A DNA stretch of 64,000 nucleotides from Legionella spiritensis (GCF_900186965.1 NZ_LT906457.1:584501-648500), one strand, 5' to 3'. Numbered from the stretch's first letter, positions 26,584 through 35,410 are shown. Numbers and translations: made by a program. The notes: generated by a model from the letters alone, not told the origin.

Positions 26584-26909
26584 AATCTACTCTCTGTAAA
26601 ATTGGTTGCTCAATCCTTTGGTGTTTACTATTTTTTTTATTTATTTTGGTCTCTTTTGCTTCCCATCAAAGTCCTTTTTGGTTATTTATCAGCCCTTTTT
26701 TATTTATTCCCGTTTATTTTTGATTATTTTCGTTAATAATCGTTTAAGTTCTAAAAAGAACCTTAAAATAACCCAAAGTGGGTTCCAAAATAAATTTCAA
26801 AATACAGGGCAAGATAGGTGAAGTTAGCTAACCAGCAAGCTGGCCATCAAACTTCACGGGTCTTATTCGCACCTTCGGTGCTCAACGTTTTTGATGACAT
26901 CAACAATGC
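26584..26909 (-). other. IncP-type origin of transfer (oriT/nic) region
   Basis: On the minus strand, 26820 to 26805 reads CACCTATCTTGCCCTG, closely matching the RP4 nic core (CACCTATCCTG^CCCGG). The nick would fall between 26810 and 26809. Next to it are the inverted arms GTGAAGTT (26818-26825) and AACTTCAC (26850-26857), enclosing CCAGCAAGCTGG, in the position where RP4 binds TraJ. The T-rich stretch at 26610-26740 lies between nic and traK, as expected for a bent TraK-binding region. This identification is by sequence likeness only. Confidence 0.72.
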
Positions 26910-28661
26910 TTATTCCCCTCCCCAAATTTTACTGGTGAAAACATACAGCCTTGGCGTTCCTACCCCTTTGATTCTTGGCTTATGCGAGGCATTACCGTCA
27001 GGAGCTGGCTTCAGCCAACCAGCTTGTAATAAAGTTTTTGTCACGGTGCGTTGATCGAAGCCTTTGCAGAGTTCGTTTTTATATACTTCGGTTAACACCA
27101 TAAATATGCGAAGCCCTTCACCATCGGTTTGAAAAAAACCTGCGCGGTTAATAATTTTTTCATTGTTGGGGTGATTCACGCTGTCAAAACGGCTGGCACC
27201 ATGGGATTCAAAGAAAGCGCGTACTTGCGCCATAATAGCGCGGTCTTCACGATTGCCATCTGAACCGAATGCTTCCAGCCATGCACCAAAACAATTCTCT
27301 GCCGCAGCGAATGATTCGCCTTCTTCCCATCCAGTCAAACCAAAACGACTGGCCAATTCACCAGCAGCTGCAACCAATGCAAAGCGTCTGGCAACACGGA
27401 TTATTTGACCGGTTGCATCAGGTTGAATAACTGCACCAGCAAAGGTTCGAATAGTGTCGGTAATATATCGGCTGATTGTTTGCCGGTTGGCAACTACTTG
27501 ATTCAGCCACGCCATACCGATTGTGCCATGATATCGGCTGCTGTATTTCTTTAGCGATAATGCCATGCTGGCTGGGCTTAGTTGATCATGAATTGTTTCA
27601 AAGATCCCCATCCCGCAACCTGCATCCGCCTCAATATCAGCAAGCCTGATTTCCTGACCTGCGTTAATGCGCTGTCCTGATTTTGTCATGAGTGCCGTCA
27701 AGGATTCTTCACCGGCAGATAGGAAGAACAAAGACCATCGGGAAGATTGCTTAACCGTACCAGTACGAGAAGCACGTGTTTTTCCCTGACCATTGGCCAG
27801 CAGATAAGCAGCCTCTCCAGCTACTCTGGGATCCATTTGACTCAGTTCATCCAGGATGAGCAGCCCATCATTGTGTAATGCCGCGAGACCTTCCAAGCCA
27901 TTAGCAGTGCTTCGCCATAAACGACAATACGATTGTGGATTTCCCCAAACAGAAGCAGCGACTTTCAATGCGGTGCTTTTTCCCGATGAGGATGCACCCC
28001 TGAAATGAAAACCGCCAGAGTCTTCCCCAACCAGCTTTGCCAAGGCTGGTGCAAGTGCGGTCGATATGACAAATACCAGTCTTGAATTTCCTGCTGCAAG
28101 ACGGCCTATTGAATTTCGCCATTCTTCAACGCTACCTTTTGAGGACAATGCCGGTTCTATGGCATTGGTATTCTGGAATACAATCTTCTCTGTTGTCTGA
28201 CCAATACACAGGCCTGCGGTAATAAAGACATCCTCATACCAGCCCAGTTTATCAACACAACGTGCTCGCGCTTCAACTGGAAAGACCTGTAAATAGGACG
28301 TGAGCAAATCGCGCGCTGCTCTATTGGGTGAGATACTCAACCCAAGTCTTGCCAGCTCTCGCCTTACATCGGAGGAATCGCCTTGCAGTAAGGACAATGG
28401 CATCGCCCACTGGTGGGTAATACCATCATCATCCTTCCATTCCAGCAAACGACCCCATTCACCACTTTGGGCATCTCGGGTTTTGGCAACGACATACAAT
28501 GGTGAGGATATCCATCGAGGTGGCAATGGATTGCCATCCTTATCGATACCGATAAAGGTTAACTCCTCATCAGTTAACCGAAACCGACCACCGGCATAAT
28601 CACAGAAAATCGGTCGCTGTTTTGGCTTATTGGGTAATTCAATAACATGATTTTGTGACAT
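26910..28661 (-). CDS. DUF927 domain protein (primase/helicase-like ATPase)
   Basis: This 583-residue protein has the DUF927 layout: an N-terminal region with RFRLTDEELTFIG and WISSPLYVVAKTRD, then an ATPase core with Walker A FRGASSSGKSTALKVA and an acidic Walker B LLILDELSQMDP. A C-terminal winged-helix-like part ends in RLYVFTSK. DUF927 proteins are common in plasmids, phages and integrative elements and are thought to act in replication. Here it follows alpA and precedes oriT and traK, so it may replicate or process the excised island. The length is typical. Confidence 0.85.
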   Translation of the reverse strand: MSQNHVIELPNKPKQRPIFCDYAGGRFRLTDEELTFIGIDKDGNPLPPRWISSPLYVVAKTRDAQSGEWGRLLEWKDDDGITHQWAMPLSLLQGDSSDVRRELARLGLSISPNRAARDLLTSYLQVFPVEARARCVDKLGWYEDVFITAGLCIGQTTEKIVFQNTNAIEPALSSKGSVEEWRNSIGRLAAGNSRLVFVISTALAPALAKLVGEDSGGFHFRGASSSGKSTALKVAASVWGNPQSYCRLWRSTANGLEGLAALHNDGLLILDELSQMDPRVAGEAAYLLANGQGKTRASRTGTVKQSSRWSLFFLSAGEESLTALMTKSGQRINAGQEIRLADIEADAGCGMGIFETIHDQLSPASMALSLKKYSSRYHGTIGMAWLNQVVANRQTISRYITDTIRTFAGAVIQPDATGQIIRVARRFALVAAAGELASRFGLTGWEEGESFAAAENCFGAWLEAFGSDGNREDRAIMAQVRAFFESHGASRFDSVNHPNNEKIINRAGFFQTDGEGLRIFMVLTEVYKNELCKGFDQRTVTKTLLQAGWLKPAPDGNASHKPRIKGVGTPRLYVFTSKIWGGE

Positions 28662-28751
28662 ACATTATTCTCCAAACAACAGTCAAACCATCGGAATGAA
28701 GTAAATTCATTCTGACAAATTTTAAATTTATGCGTTCTCAACGAGTTGTAA

Positions 28752-29003
28752 CTAACCTTCGTCACTGGTTGAGTGATAAACTTTTTGTTGTTGGAGAAAA
28801 ATCAGCACATCACTTTTTCGGTATAAAACCTTGCGACCAATTTTTAAATAGGGAACACCACCACCCGACCAGCGGTTACGTTCAAGTAAATGGGTGGAGC
28901 AGCTTAATACCGCAGCAATCGTTTGTTGATTAAAAAGTGCCGATTGTGGCGCAGATTCAAATTCGTTTAATAGATGTAAACGGGATGGTTTTTTTAAAGT
29001 CAT
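28752..29003 (-). CDS. AlpA/MerR-like helix-turn-helix regulator (excisionase type)
   Basis: This 83-residue protein has a winged helix-turn-helix of the AlpA/excisionase type: TIAAVLSCSTHLLERNRW then GGGVPYLKIGRKVLYRKSDV, the usual wing with conserved Arg. Such proteins control integrase expression and excision in islands. It lies 90 bases upstream of the DUF927 gene on the same strand and just downstream of a disrupted small ORF and a promoter. Confidence 0.8.
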   Translation of the reverse strand: MTLKKPSRLHLLNEFESAPQSALFNQQTIAAVLSCSTHLLERNRWSGGGVPYLKIGRKVLYRKSDVLIFLQQQKVYHSTSDEG

Positions 29004-29028
29004 AGGAAATTCCTCAGTTGTTTACTTC

Positions 29029-29159
29029 TCAGCCAAATGCCGAGATGTCCCTTCCTTGAACAGAACTCAACGCATCATCCAGTATCACCCTGGACAATTG
29101 ATTGATATTCTTTTTTCCTAATCCTTTGACTTCCAACTGCTTATATTTTGTTGGAACAT
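29029..29159 (-). pseudogene. Short frame-disrupted ORF upstream of alpA
   Basis: A coding-like frame ending at 29029 reads PTKYKQLEVKGLGKKNIN then QLSRVILDDALSS, with sensible codons. The only ATG with a good ribosome-binding site (AAGGAG then ATG at 29159) is in another frame and stops after 13 codons. A single frameshift near 29150 would join them into a protein of about 43 residues. Confidence 0.4.
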
Positions 29160-29185
29160 CGGGCTTACTCCTTAAGCTTGGAAAA

Positions 29186-29215
29186 AGTATCTCGTATTCC
29201 CTCAAAGAATGTCAA
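29186..29215 (-). promoter_or_regulatory. Sigma-70-like promoter of the alpA-DUF927-traK unit
   Basis: On the minus strand TTGACA (29215-29210) is followed after 18 bases by GATACT (29191-29186), then by AAGGAG and a start codon. The -35 region recurs at 35326-35410. Confidence 0.5.
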
Positions 29216-29292
29216 GCACGAAAGATCAAATTCAAAGATGTGTTATCGAAGGATATTGATTGATACTAAAAATGAAATATAACATGTCATAA

Positions 29293-29309
29293 ATTCGCGA
29301 ATTGCGAAT
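29293..29309. repeat. 17-bp repeat ATTCGCGAATTGCGAAT, copy 1
   Basis: This contains the palindrome ATTCGCGAAT and a further TGCGAAT half-site. An identical 17-mer lies at 36391-36407. It sits between the alpA promoter and the first hip module and looks like a protein-binding site. Confidence 0.5.
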
Positions 29310-29422
29310 CTAAATAATTGCTTTATGAATTGGAGAATCGCAAAAACTCTGGATACTAAGCTTCGGTAATGTGATAATGTTTGTCTTAATTAGGAAAGAA
29401 TCAAAATTTCACACCAATATTA

Positions 29423-29492
29423 ATATCAATTGATGTTATGCCAAACATGACATCAAATGATATTAACTTTAACTTGATATCATTTGATGTCA
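29423..29492. promoter_or_regulatory. Operator array of the HipT/HipS-HTH operon
   Basis: A perfect 16-bp inverted repeat (TGACATCAAATGATAT at 29448-29463; its complement at 29477-29492) is preceded by a related site at 29423-29438. A -10-like TATACT follows at about 29496. The layout fits autoregulation by the HTH protein encoded second in the operon. Confidence 0.65.
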
Positions 29493-29535
29493 AAACTATA
29501 CTTAAGAAAACTAATTGTTGGGTATAGTTAATAAA

Positions 29536-30435
29536 ATGCAGTGTTTAAAGTGTCTAAAAGAAATCGAAAGCTCTACAGCCGAGCACTATGGGTTGCATCC
29601 TGAATGCTTTCAAGAGTGGTTTAATGTAGCTAAGACTGAAAAGTTTACTGGATTACAGAGGCGACATAGTTCTTCATTAGAAAACCCCAACAGTCATTCA
29701 AGGCAAAATAACAGTTTTTTCCATGGCAAATTCAAAAAGTACTCTGCCAGCCTTGCGGGTTTTTCATACATCTTAAAAATGAGACAAGATGATGCACCGG
29801 AATTACCCGAAGTTGAGTATTTGTGCAATCAAATTGGAAAGGAATTGAATATTCCCGTAGCAGAATTTTATTACATTGATTTTTATGGTGACAAAACCTT
29901 TGTCACTAAGAATTTTATCAAGCAAGATTCTCCAATTGACCTTCAACATATTTATCACTTCCGACCTGATGAAGATCATAGTTGTGAAGGACTTCTCACT
30001 GCAATATCCAAGGAAACAGGTAGACCCTTAGATACTAGAGTTTTTATCAATACCTTATTGTTCGATGCACTTATCGGCAATCATGATCGTCATGGAAGAA
30101 ACCTTGCATTTATTGTTACATCTTCAAGTACTAAACTTTCCCCCATTTACGATAATGTATCTTATTTAAGTCTTGAAACAGGTCCAATGCTACAAGCTGA
30201 CTTTAACCCAACGGGTAGAATTAATACAAAAGATTCGTTTGAACCAAGTATGGTTGACTATGTTCGTGAATTTAAAAGATTGGGATTTCAAGCAGAAATC
30301 GATAATTTCTACAAACGGCTCTCAATATCCAAAATTAATCAATTAATAAATGATAGTTTTTGTAGTGATTTAATGAAACAAGCCATCAAGCGTCTTATAG
30401 AAAAGAGATTTGAGGAGCTTGAAAATGCAAGATAA
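29536..30435 (+). CDS. HipA-family kinase (stand-alone, Cys-rich N-terminus)
   Basis: This 299-residue protein keeps the kinase half of HipA: catalytic GNHDRHGRNLAF near residue 185 and the metal-binding SPIYDNVSYL. In place of the HipA N-terminal subdomain it has a short possible zinc knuckle (CLKC near the start, then GLHPECF). The Gly-rich loop seems degenerate (SASLAGFSYILKM). Related kinases phosphorylate tRNA synthetases and stop growth. The ATG at 29536 is preferred to a TTG at 29515, since the latter lies very close to the -10 region. The partner, which overlaps its end by 11 bases, carries the missing N-terminal subdomain. Confidence 0.78.
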   Translation: MQCLKCLKEIESSTAEHYGLHPECFQEWFNVAKTEKFTGLQRRHSSSLENPNSHSRQNNSFFHGKFKKYSASLAGFSYILKMRQDDAPELPEVEYLCNQIGKELNIPVAEFYYIDFYGDKTFVTKNFIKQDSPIDLQHIYHFRPDEDHSCEGLLTAISKETGRPLDTRVFINTLLFDALIGNHDRHGRNLAFIVTSSSTKLSPIYDNVSYLSLETGPMLQADFNPTGRINTKDSFEPSMVDYVREFKRLGFQAEIDNFYKRLSISKINQLINDSFCSDLMKQAIKRLIEKRFEELENAR

Positions 30436-31060
30436 TTTAAAACTATGCCAAGACAAACTCAATATATTTCATGAGGGAAGAAAAAGAAGGATTTTTGTTG
30501 GTGAGCTGATTTACAGTAAAGAACAGGAAGTCTATGAGTTAATCTATGATGAAAGTTACGCATACTCGGATACTGCCATTCCATTAGGGCCAGAGCTGGA
30601 TTTATTTAAATTGCGTCACTGTTCTGAAAAAGGAAAACTATTTAAATCATTACTGGATAGAATTCCATCAAAAGAAAATCCAGCCTACAAGGATTATTGC
30701 GCCTCTCAAGGCATTTCACCAGATGAACAAAACCCAATTATTTTACTAGGTTCAATTGGTAAAAGGGGGCCATCAAGTTTTATTTTTGAGCCAGTCTATT
30801 ATAGCTCCTTTACAAAAGAAGATATAAAAAAATTCAGAAATGAAATAGGCCTTACTCAACATGACTTAGCTAATATCTTGGATATTAGCATCGCCACACT
30901 GGCACGAATAGAAACAGGTACAAGTCATGACACAAACACCATAAAAAGAATAGAGATTTTCTTTAAGTTTCCAGCGGTAGCACTTTGGGAATTAAAGCAA
31001 ACTGGGGGTTGGCTACATAGTGAAATGCTTGCAAAGCTATATAATCATTTCAATAAATAA
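30425..31060 (+). CDS. Fusion of HipA N-terminal subdomain (HipS-like) and HTH domain
   Basis: In this 211-residue protein, residues about 10-130 resemble the HipA N-terminal subdomain (FVGELIYSK, PLGPELDLF, LLGSIGKRGPSSFIFEP). Residues about 145-200 are an XRE-type helix-turn-helix (IGLTQHDLANILDISIATLARIETG). This joins the HipS-like and HipB-like functions of HipBST systems in one chain, in an operon ordered kinase first. It would act as antitoxin and autorepressor. The ATG at 30425 has GAGGAG upstream, inside the kinase gene; a TTG at 30410 is less likely. Confidence 0.75.
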   Translation: MQDNLKLCQDKLNIFHEGRKRRIFVGELIYSKEQEVYELIYDESYAYSDTAIPLGPELDLFKLRHCSEKGKLFKSLLDRIPSKENPAYKDYCASQGISPDEQNPIILLGSIGKRGPSSFIFEPVYYSSFTKEDIKKFRNEIGLTQHDLANILDISIATLARIETGTSHDTNTIKRIEIFFKFPAVALWELKQTGGWLHSEMLAKLYNHFNK

Positions 31061-31386
31061 ATAATACAACAAGGTAAGAACCAGCCCTATATAACTTGGC
31101 GAACGATGCGTATTTTTACTTCTGTTATTATATCTATTAACCATCTCGCCCCCTAAAAAATTAATGTTACAGCAATAAGATTAAAAACTACGGGGGCAAT
31201 TCGGGCTGTTGGGCAACCGCATAGCCTATTTACTGGGCTGGAGACGTCCCCCGCCTGAAAATTTAAGATGGGGCATATGGGATATATCTGGTGTTAACTC
31301 TCTTTTTTATCCAAAATAATTTGATCCCGTGATAAAGAACCCTGCAATGAAATTAGTTCATCAATATTAGGGAAGGGGAGGGTGAT
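31061..31386 (-). pseudogene. Remnant of a second traK end and its downstream flank
   Basis: From about 31175 to 31386 the DNA matches the 3' end and flank of the traK gene at 26095-26250. On the minus strand it still encodes PFPNIDELI where the intact traK ends PIPNIDELL. The IS3-type element begins at 31387, directly after this. The rest of this traK copy is gone. The first 110 bases show nothing. Confidence 0.6.
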
Positions 31387-31413
31387 GTGGTCAAGCAAAT
31401 TTGTACACCCCAG

Positions 31414-32100
31414 TTAAGCCACGTTTTTCATTAACCTCCAGAAGCTGAAAAAGCTCTCAGCAACACTATTATCCCAGCAATCGCCTTTTTTACTCATGCT
31501 GCCCACAAGACCATGCTGATTGAGCAAGTCACGATATTGTTTGCTGGCATATTGTGAGCCTCTATCGGAATGCACGATAAGGCCTGCTTTGGGCTTTCTT
31601 TGCCAAATTGCCATGGTTAACGCATCACAAACCGTGTCGGCCTTCATTCTTGAACTCATGTTCCAGCCAACCACTTTTCGGGAAAACAAGTCAATCATCA
31701 CCGTCAGGTATAGCCAGCCCTCATGGGTCGGGATATAGGTAATATCAGACACATAAGCACGATTGGGTTCATTGACATTAAATTGCCTGTTTAAAACATT
31801 ATCAAAAACAGGCTGATTATGATTACTGTTTGTTGTTACCTTGTATTTCTTTTTATAGCGAACAAAAACACCAGCCTCACGCATCAAACTGCGGGTTTTT
31901 CTTCGACCAACCGGGTAGCCAAGAGCATTCAGCACCTTTCTTATCCTGCGATTTCCATACGAGAATTTGCTGGATTCTGATATTTTTTTAACCCAATCCA
32001 ATAACCCCTGATGTTCTGGTTTATTTGCCGGTCTTGTCCGTTTGCGTTTTTGATAACTATAGTATTCGGATGGAGTAACGCCCATTAGCCGGCACATCAT
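31414..32100 (-). CDS. IS3-family transposase OrfB (C-terminally shortened)
   Basis: This 228-residue integrase-core protein carries all three DDE residues: the Asp of [10 protein letters not shown], the Asp of [11 protein letters not shown] and the Glu of [10 protein letters not shown]. After that Glu the chain ends within ten residues, whereas family members continue for about 50 more. An internal deletion just before the right inverted repeat explains this. The open frame continues upstream of the first ATG ([15 protein letters not shown]) into orfA in the -1 frame, as expected for translation by frameshift. Confidence 0.8.
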   Translation of the reverse strand: MMCRLMGVTPSEYYSYQKRKRTRPANKPEHQGLLDWVKKISESSKFSYGNRRIRKVLNALGYPVGRRKTRSLMREAGVFVRYKKKYKVTTNSNHNQPVFDNVLNRQFNVNEPNRAYVSDITYIPTHEGWLYLTVMIDLFSRKVVGWNMSSRMKADTVCDALTMAIWQRKPKAGLIVHSDRGSQYASKQYRDLLNQHGLVGSMSKKGDCWDNSVAESFFSFWRLMKNVA

Positions 32101-32144
32101 GCCAACTGGCCAGGTCTTCTTATGCCGGGCGATAAACGAATATT

Positions 32145-32450
32145 TTATTTCGCTTCTTTCGCAAAGAAGACCGTGGCCTTTTTTAAAATTTCTTTCTCCA
32201 TTGTCAGGCGACGAACTTCCTCTCGTAATTGACGAATTTCACTCTGTTCAGCAGTTAACTTCCCATTACCCCGGAAAGCCAAATTATCTTTATCAGCCAA
32301 CTCTCGAATCCAGCGGCTCAGAATAGTTGAATGAATACCCAGGCTCCTCGCTGCTTCAGAACAGGTATATCCTTGTTCAGCGACCAGACTAATTGCATCC
32401 AGTTTAAATTCTTTTGTATATTTTCTTCTCATAGACATATTGAACTCCAA
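32145..32450 (-). CDS. IS3-family transposase OrfA
   Basis: This 101-residue protein has an HTH ([20 protein letters not shown]) followed by a leucine-zipper-like helix ([20 protein letters not shown]), the standard OrfA layout. It would be joined to OrfB by -1 frameshifting near its end (GCGAAAGAAGCG, 32164-32150), although no classic A6G heptamer is seen. Confidence 0.85.
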   Translation of the reverse strand: MEFNMSMRRKYTKEFKLDAISLVAEQGYTCSEAARSLGIHSTILSRWIRELADKDNLAFRGNGKLTAEQSEIRQLREEVRRLTMEKEILKKATVFFAKEAK

Positions 32451-32522
32451 TTAAGCAAATTATCTCTTAACTGGGCTGTCCAAATCAATTAGACCACGTC
32501 AAAGACGAGTGGGACAGCAAAA

Positions 32523-32638
32523 AGCCAGTTATCATGTGGTTGTCCCGTGTGTCCCTTTTGTCCCAGGCATTTTTTATATGTCTACAAATGCAGCCTTCAA
32601 TTGCTGAATTTAATTCCATTGGAATATTAACAAGCGCA
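32523..32638. repeat. 116-bp direct repeat with GTCCC motifs, copy 1
   Basis: It matches 36497-36612 with three mismatches. It contains GTCCCGTGTGTCCCTTTTGTCCC. Both copies lie between toxin-type modules of the island. Confidence 0.8.
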
Positions 32639-32706
32639 TAATGTCGCGGATGCCCCACTTGTCCCTTTCGTCCCAAATATTTTTTTATTGAACTAAATGT
32701 ATTTGC

Positions 32707-32816
32707 AATCCATTTTGGACGAACCTCTAATCCATATTAGACGGACTTATAATCCATTTTGGACGAACCTCTAATCCATAATGGACGGAATCATAATCCA
32801 TATTAGACGAAACTTA
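32707..32816. repeat. Five tandem 22-bp iteron-like repeats
   Basis: Units start at 32707, 32729, 32751, 32773 and 32795, all exactly 22 bases, with consensus AATCCATWWTRGACGRA plus five variable bases. Each carries a palindromic TCCATNNTGGA-type core. Units 1 and 3 are identical. The spacing of two helical turns would put bound proteins on one face. They could be iterons of a replication origin or a cooperative operator. Confidence 0.75.
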
Positions 32817-32917
32817 GGATACCTCATTGAAAATGAACAACAATAATTTTCCAAGACAACTTAAAAGTCGAATGGAAATTACTATGAAGGCTAACATTCA
32901 ATATATTATGGCGCTCA

Positions 32918-33056
32918 ATTGAATTCCATTTGAATTCAATGCTCCCGATCGGTAACATTTCTATTTAATATGAAATAAACATCATATTATTACCGATCGG
33001 TAACATTCTCTGGGATTTTCTTCAAATAGGGTATAAAATTACCGTACGGGAACATT
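32918..33056. promoter_or_regulatory. Operator array of the hipBA locus
   Basis: Three related sites of 17 bases, TACCGATCGGTAACATT type, lie at 32943-32959, 32991-33007 and 33040-33056, spaced 48-49 bases. A perfect palindrome (arms ATTGAATTC and GAATTCAAT, 32918-32940) precedes them. HipB dimers typically bind such spaced palindromes to repress their operon. Confidence 0.7.
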
Positions 33057-33065
33057 AGAAGAAAA

Positions 33066-33296
33066 ATGATGATTCAATCCTCAGAAAATATAGGACGTTA
33101 TATTCGCAAAGTTCGTAAAGAACTTAATGTTACCCAAAAAGATTTGGCTTTAAGTGCTGGAACTGGATTACGTTTTATTATTGATTTGGAAAATGGGAAG
33201 CCCACTTGCCAAATTGGAAAAACACTGCAAGTGCTACAAGTACTTGGGATTCAACTCAACTTGTCTCATGCTGATTTCGAAAATGAAAAATCATAA
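33066..33296 (+). CDS. hipB: HipB-type antitoxin, XRE helix-turn-helix
   Basis: This 76-residue protein has an XRE HTH (LNVTQKDLALSAGTGLRFIIDLENGK). It overlaps the hipA start by 14 bases. It is expected to bind the three operators upstream and the HipA kinase, neutralising it. The ATG at 33066 is used; another follows at 33069. Confidence 0.85.
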   Translation: MMIQSSENIGRYIRKVRKELNVTQKDLALSAGTGLRFIIDLENGKPTCQIGKTLQVLQVLGIQLNLSHADFENEKS

Positions 33297-34503
33297 ACTG
33301 GATGTCTATCTTAACCAAATACTAGCAGGCCAATTAAGTATTGATACGCATGGCGATATGTCTTTTGTGTATGATGACGCCTACCTGGAAAACAAGAAAA
33401 ATCTCCCGTTGTCACACTCCCTTCCCATTCAAAAAAACCTTTATTCAATGCAGCAATGCCGTCCGTTTTTCAGTGGTCTCTTGCCTGAAGCCCATATGCG
33501 TACTGCTATTGCTCGTCAATTGGGTATCAGTGAAAAAAATGATTTTGCCTTATTAGCTGCTATTGGTGGTGAGTGTGCCGGAGCTGTGATGATATTGCCT
33601 CAAAATACATCCATAGTTCAGTTAAAGCCAGACTATAAAATTATCAAAAATAAAGACGTATTAGAAATTCTGCAAACCATGCATCAAAGACCTATGATAG
33701 TCGGTGAAGATGGAATCCGTTTATCCCTTGCTGGCGCACAGGATAAACTCCCAGTTGCTATTATTGAAGGAAATCTTGCAATACCAATGAACGGTGCACC
33801 CAGTACTCACATTTTAAAACCAATCAATCGAGACTTTCCCACCCTAATTGAAAATGAGTGTTTCTGCCTTAATTTGGCAAAAAAAATTGGATTAAATGCT
33901 GTGGACGCAGCTATCCATTACGCTGATAATACCCCTTATCTGTTGGTTAAACGATATGATCGGGTTGAGACAGAGCAAGGAATCCAACGCCTTCATCAAG
34001 AAGATTTTTGTCAGGCAATGGGCATAAGCCCTGAGATGAAATATCAGCGAGAGGGTGGCCCTCAAATTAGTGAGTGCTTTGGTTTGATAAGAGAGATATC
34101 AGGTCTCCCTGTCTTTGACATTAAAGAATTATTACAAGGGATTCTGTTTAATGTGATTATTGGCAACAATGATGCACATAGCAAAAACTTCTCTTTGCTC
34201 TATCATGGTTCAAAAACTCGTTTAGCACCTTTTTACGATATGATTTCAACCGTATATTACCCTAATCTTTCAAGTAAAATGGCGATGAAAGTTGGTAGTA
34301 AATATGATTTTGATGGCCTCTTCCCGCGTCACTTTACACAAATGGCAGAAGAGGCTCTTTTATCCGGTGCCCTAGTACGTAAAGAAGTCTTGAATCTAAT
34401 TAGCAAAATTCAAAAAAACATAACGGCTAGCCCATTTACCAGCATCATTTTGCAACGTGCTGACAAATTATTTCAAAGATTCCAGAAGACTTCAGCAGAA
34501 TAA
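33283..34503 (+). CDS. hipA: HipA-type serine/threonine kinase toxin, full length
   Basis: This protein of about 406 residues contains both parts of classical HipA: the N-terminal subdomain (VYLNQILAGQLSI, FFSGLLPEAHMR) and the kinase, with Gly-rich loop LSLAGAQDKLPV (Ser in the autophosphorylation position), catalytic IGNNDAHSKNFSLL and metal motif APFYDMIST. HipA of E. coli phosphorylates glutamyl-tRNA synthetase and causes persistence. The ATG at 33283 (MKNHKLDVYL) is chosen; the frame stays open upstream but overlaps hipB. Confidence 0.88.
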   Translation: MKNHKLDVYLNQILAGQLSIDTHGDMSFVYDDAYLENKKNLPLSHSLPIQKNLYSMQQCRPFFSGLLPEAHMRTAIARQLGISEKNDFALLAAIGGECAGAVMILPQNTSIVQLKPDYKIIKNKDVLEILQTMHQRPMIVGEDGIRLSLAGAQDKLPVAIIEGNLAIPMNGAPSTHILKPINRDFPTLIENECFCLNLAKKIGLNAVDAAIHYADNTPYLLVKRYDRVETEQGIQRLHQEDFCQAMGISPEMKYQREGGPQISECFGLIREISGLPVFDIKELLQGILFNVIIGNNDAHSKNFSLLYHGSKTRLAPFYDMISTVYYPNLSSKMAMKVGSKYDFDGLFPRHFTQMAEEALLSGALVRKEVLNLISKIQKNITASPFTSIILQRADKLFQRFQKTSAE

Positions 34504-34537
34504 TCTTTATAATAATAGTTAGCGACGTCAAATATAT

Positions 34538-35323
34538 TCAACTTAACTCCGCAGTTTCCATCATATGCTCAAGTATAAAATTAGTAACCTGCTGCATTGG
34601 CTTACGCAAACGCTCAACATCTTTCATGATATATCTTGCTGTAACATCATTATTCATTTTATGATTAAGTAATCGTTTTAAAGCATAAGCAGGTAAGTCC
34701 AAACTATCAGCAACCGTAGCAAAGGTTCTTCGCAAATCGTGCAAGGTAAATGGAACATTAGATAACTTCACAACCCTGTTCACTGCCTTTTTAGGCTCAT
34801 AGATATAACCGGTTTTGCTTTCAGCCGGAAACACAAATTCACTGCTTTTATTCCGACTTCTTCGCTCCATTAATTCATAAACAAAATCAGACATTGGCAA
34901 GGTATGGATTTCGTGATTTTTGGTGTCTTGCAGGGTGATTGTTTTAGATTTGAGATCAATATCGTCCCATCGCAGAGAAGCCGCCTCCATTTTGCGCATG
35001 CCGGTAAACAACAGCAACAGGAAATAGTCGTGCCAGAGTAGGGCGTTGCGGTAGCTATCTGTCTCGACCAAGATAATCACCGCTTTATACCAGTCTGCTA
35101 ACTGGTGGGGTTTAATGACGGTTTGTTTGCGATCCACTCGGTACCAGGCTCGGGTGTGTGACAGGTATTTGACCGGATTGATGGTGATGATCGGATGGCC
35201 GTTGCCATCCTGATATTCATACATGGCATAATTAAAAATAGCCCGTAATACCCGCATGGCATTATTGGCTCGTGCCTTGCTATTGGTTTGGCCATGCTTG
35301 GTATGTCGTTTGGCAATCATCAA
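34538..35323 (-). pseudogene. Truncated tyrosine integrase (C-terminal 260 residues)
   Basis: This matches residues about 148-408 of the intact integrase at 38024-39250. Its catalytic region is complete (LFTGMRKMEAASLRW, HDLRRTFATVAD, TARYIMKD) but the arm-binding and core-binding N-terminal parts are missing. The 5' half is nearly identical in DNA to the intact gene (34981-35318 against 38461-38798), while the 3' half has diverged, pointing to recombination between copies. It is joined at 35324 to a copy of the alpA promoter region. Confidence 0.85.
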
Positions 35324-35325
35324 AG

Positions 35326-35410
35326 ATTGTCAAGGGTCAAAGATCGAATTCAAAGGAATGATATCGATTGATACTGAAAAAAATTCTACTATGAGATATA
35401 AATTACCAAC
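35326..35410. repeat. Second copy of the alpA upstream region
   Basis: The stretch with TTGTCAAG, AAAGATC and ATTGATACT matches 29205-29290 with gaps. The copy lies between the truncated integrase and the DUF1778 gene and is a scar of a second island. Confidence 0.55.

Larger units (their letters stand above)
31387..32497 (-). mobile_element. IS3-family insertion sequence with shortened orfB
   Basis: Inverted ends GTGGTC...AGTTAAG match at both edges (31387 onward and the complement ending at 32497; about 22 of 32 positions agree). Inside are orfA and orfB on the minus strand in overlapping -1 frames. No clear target duplication is seen. The orfB end is missing about 50 residues, so the copy may be defective. 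Confidence 0.82.

Noticed and set aside
31387-32497. Target-site duplication at the IS3 ends
   Set aside because: Bases outside the two inverted repeats do not match for any 3- or 4-base choice.
32707-32816. CRISPR-like short repeat array
   Set aside because: The units are directly abutting 22-mers with no spacers, and no cas gene is present.
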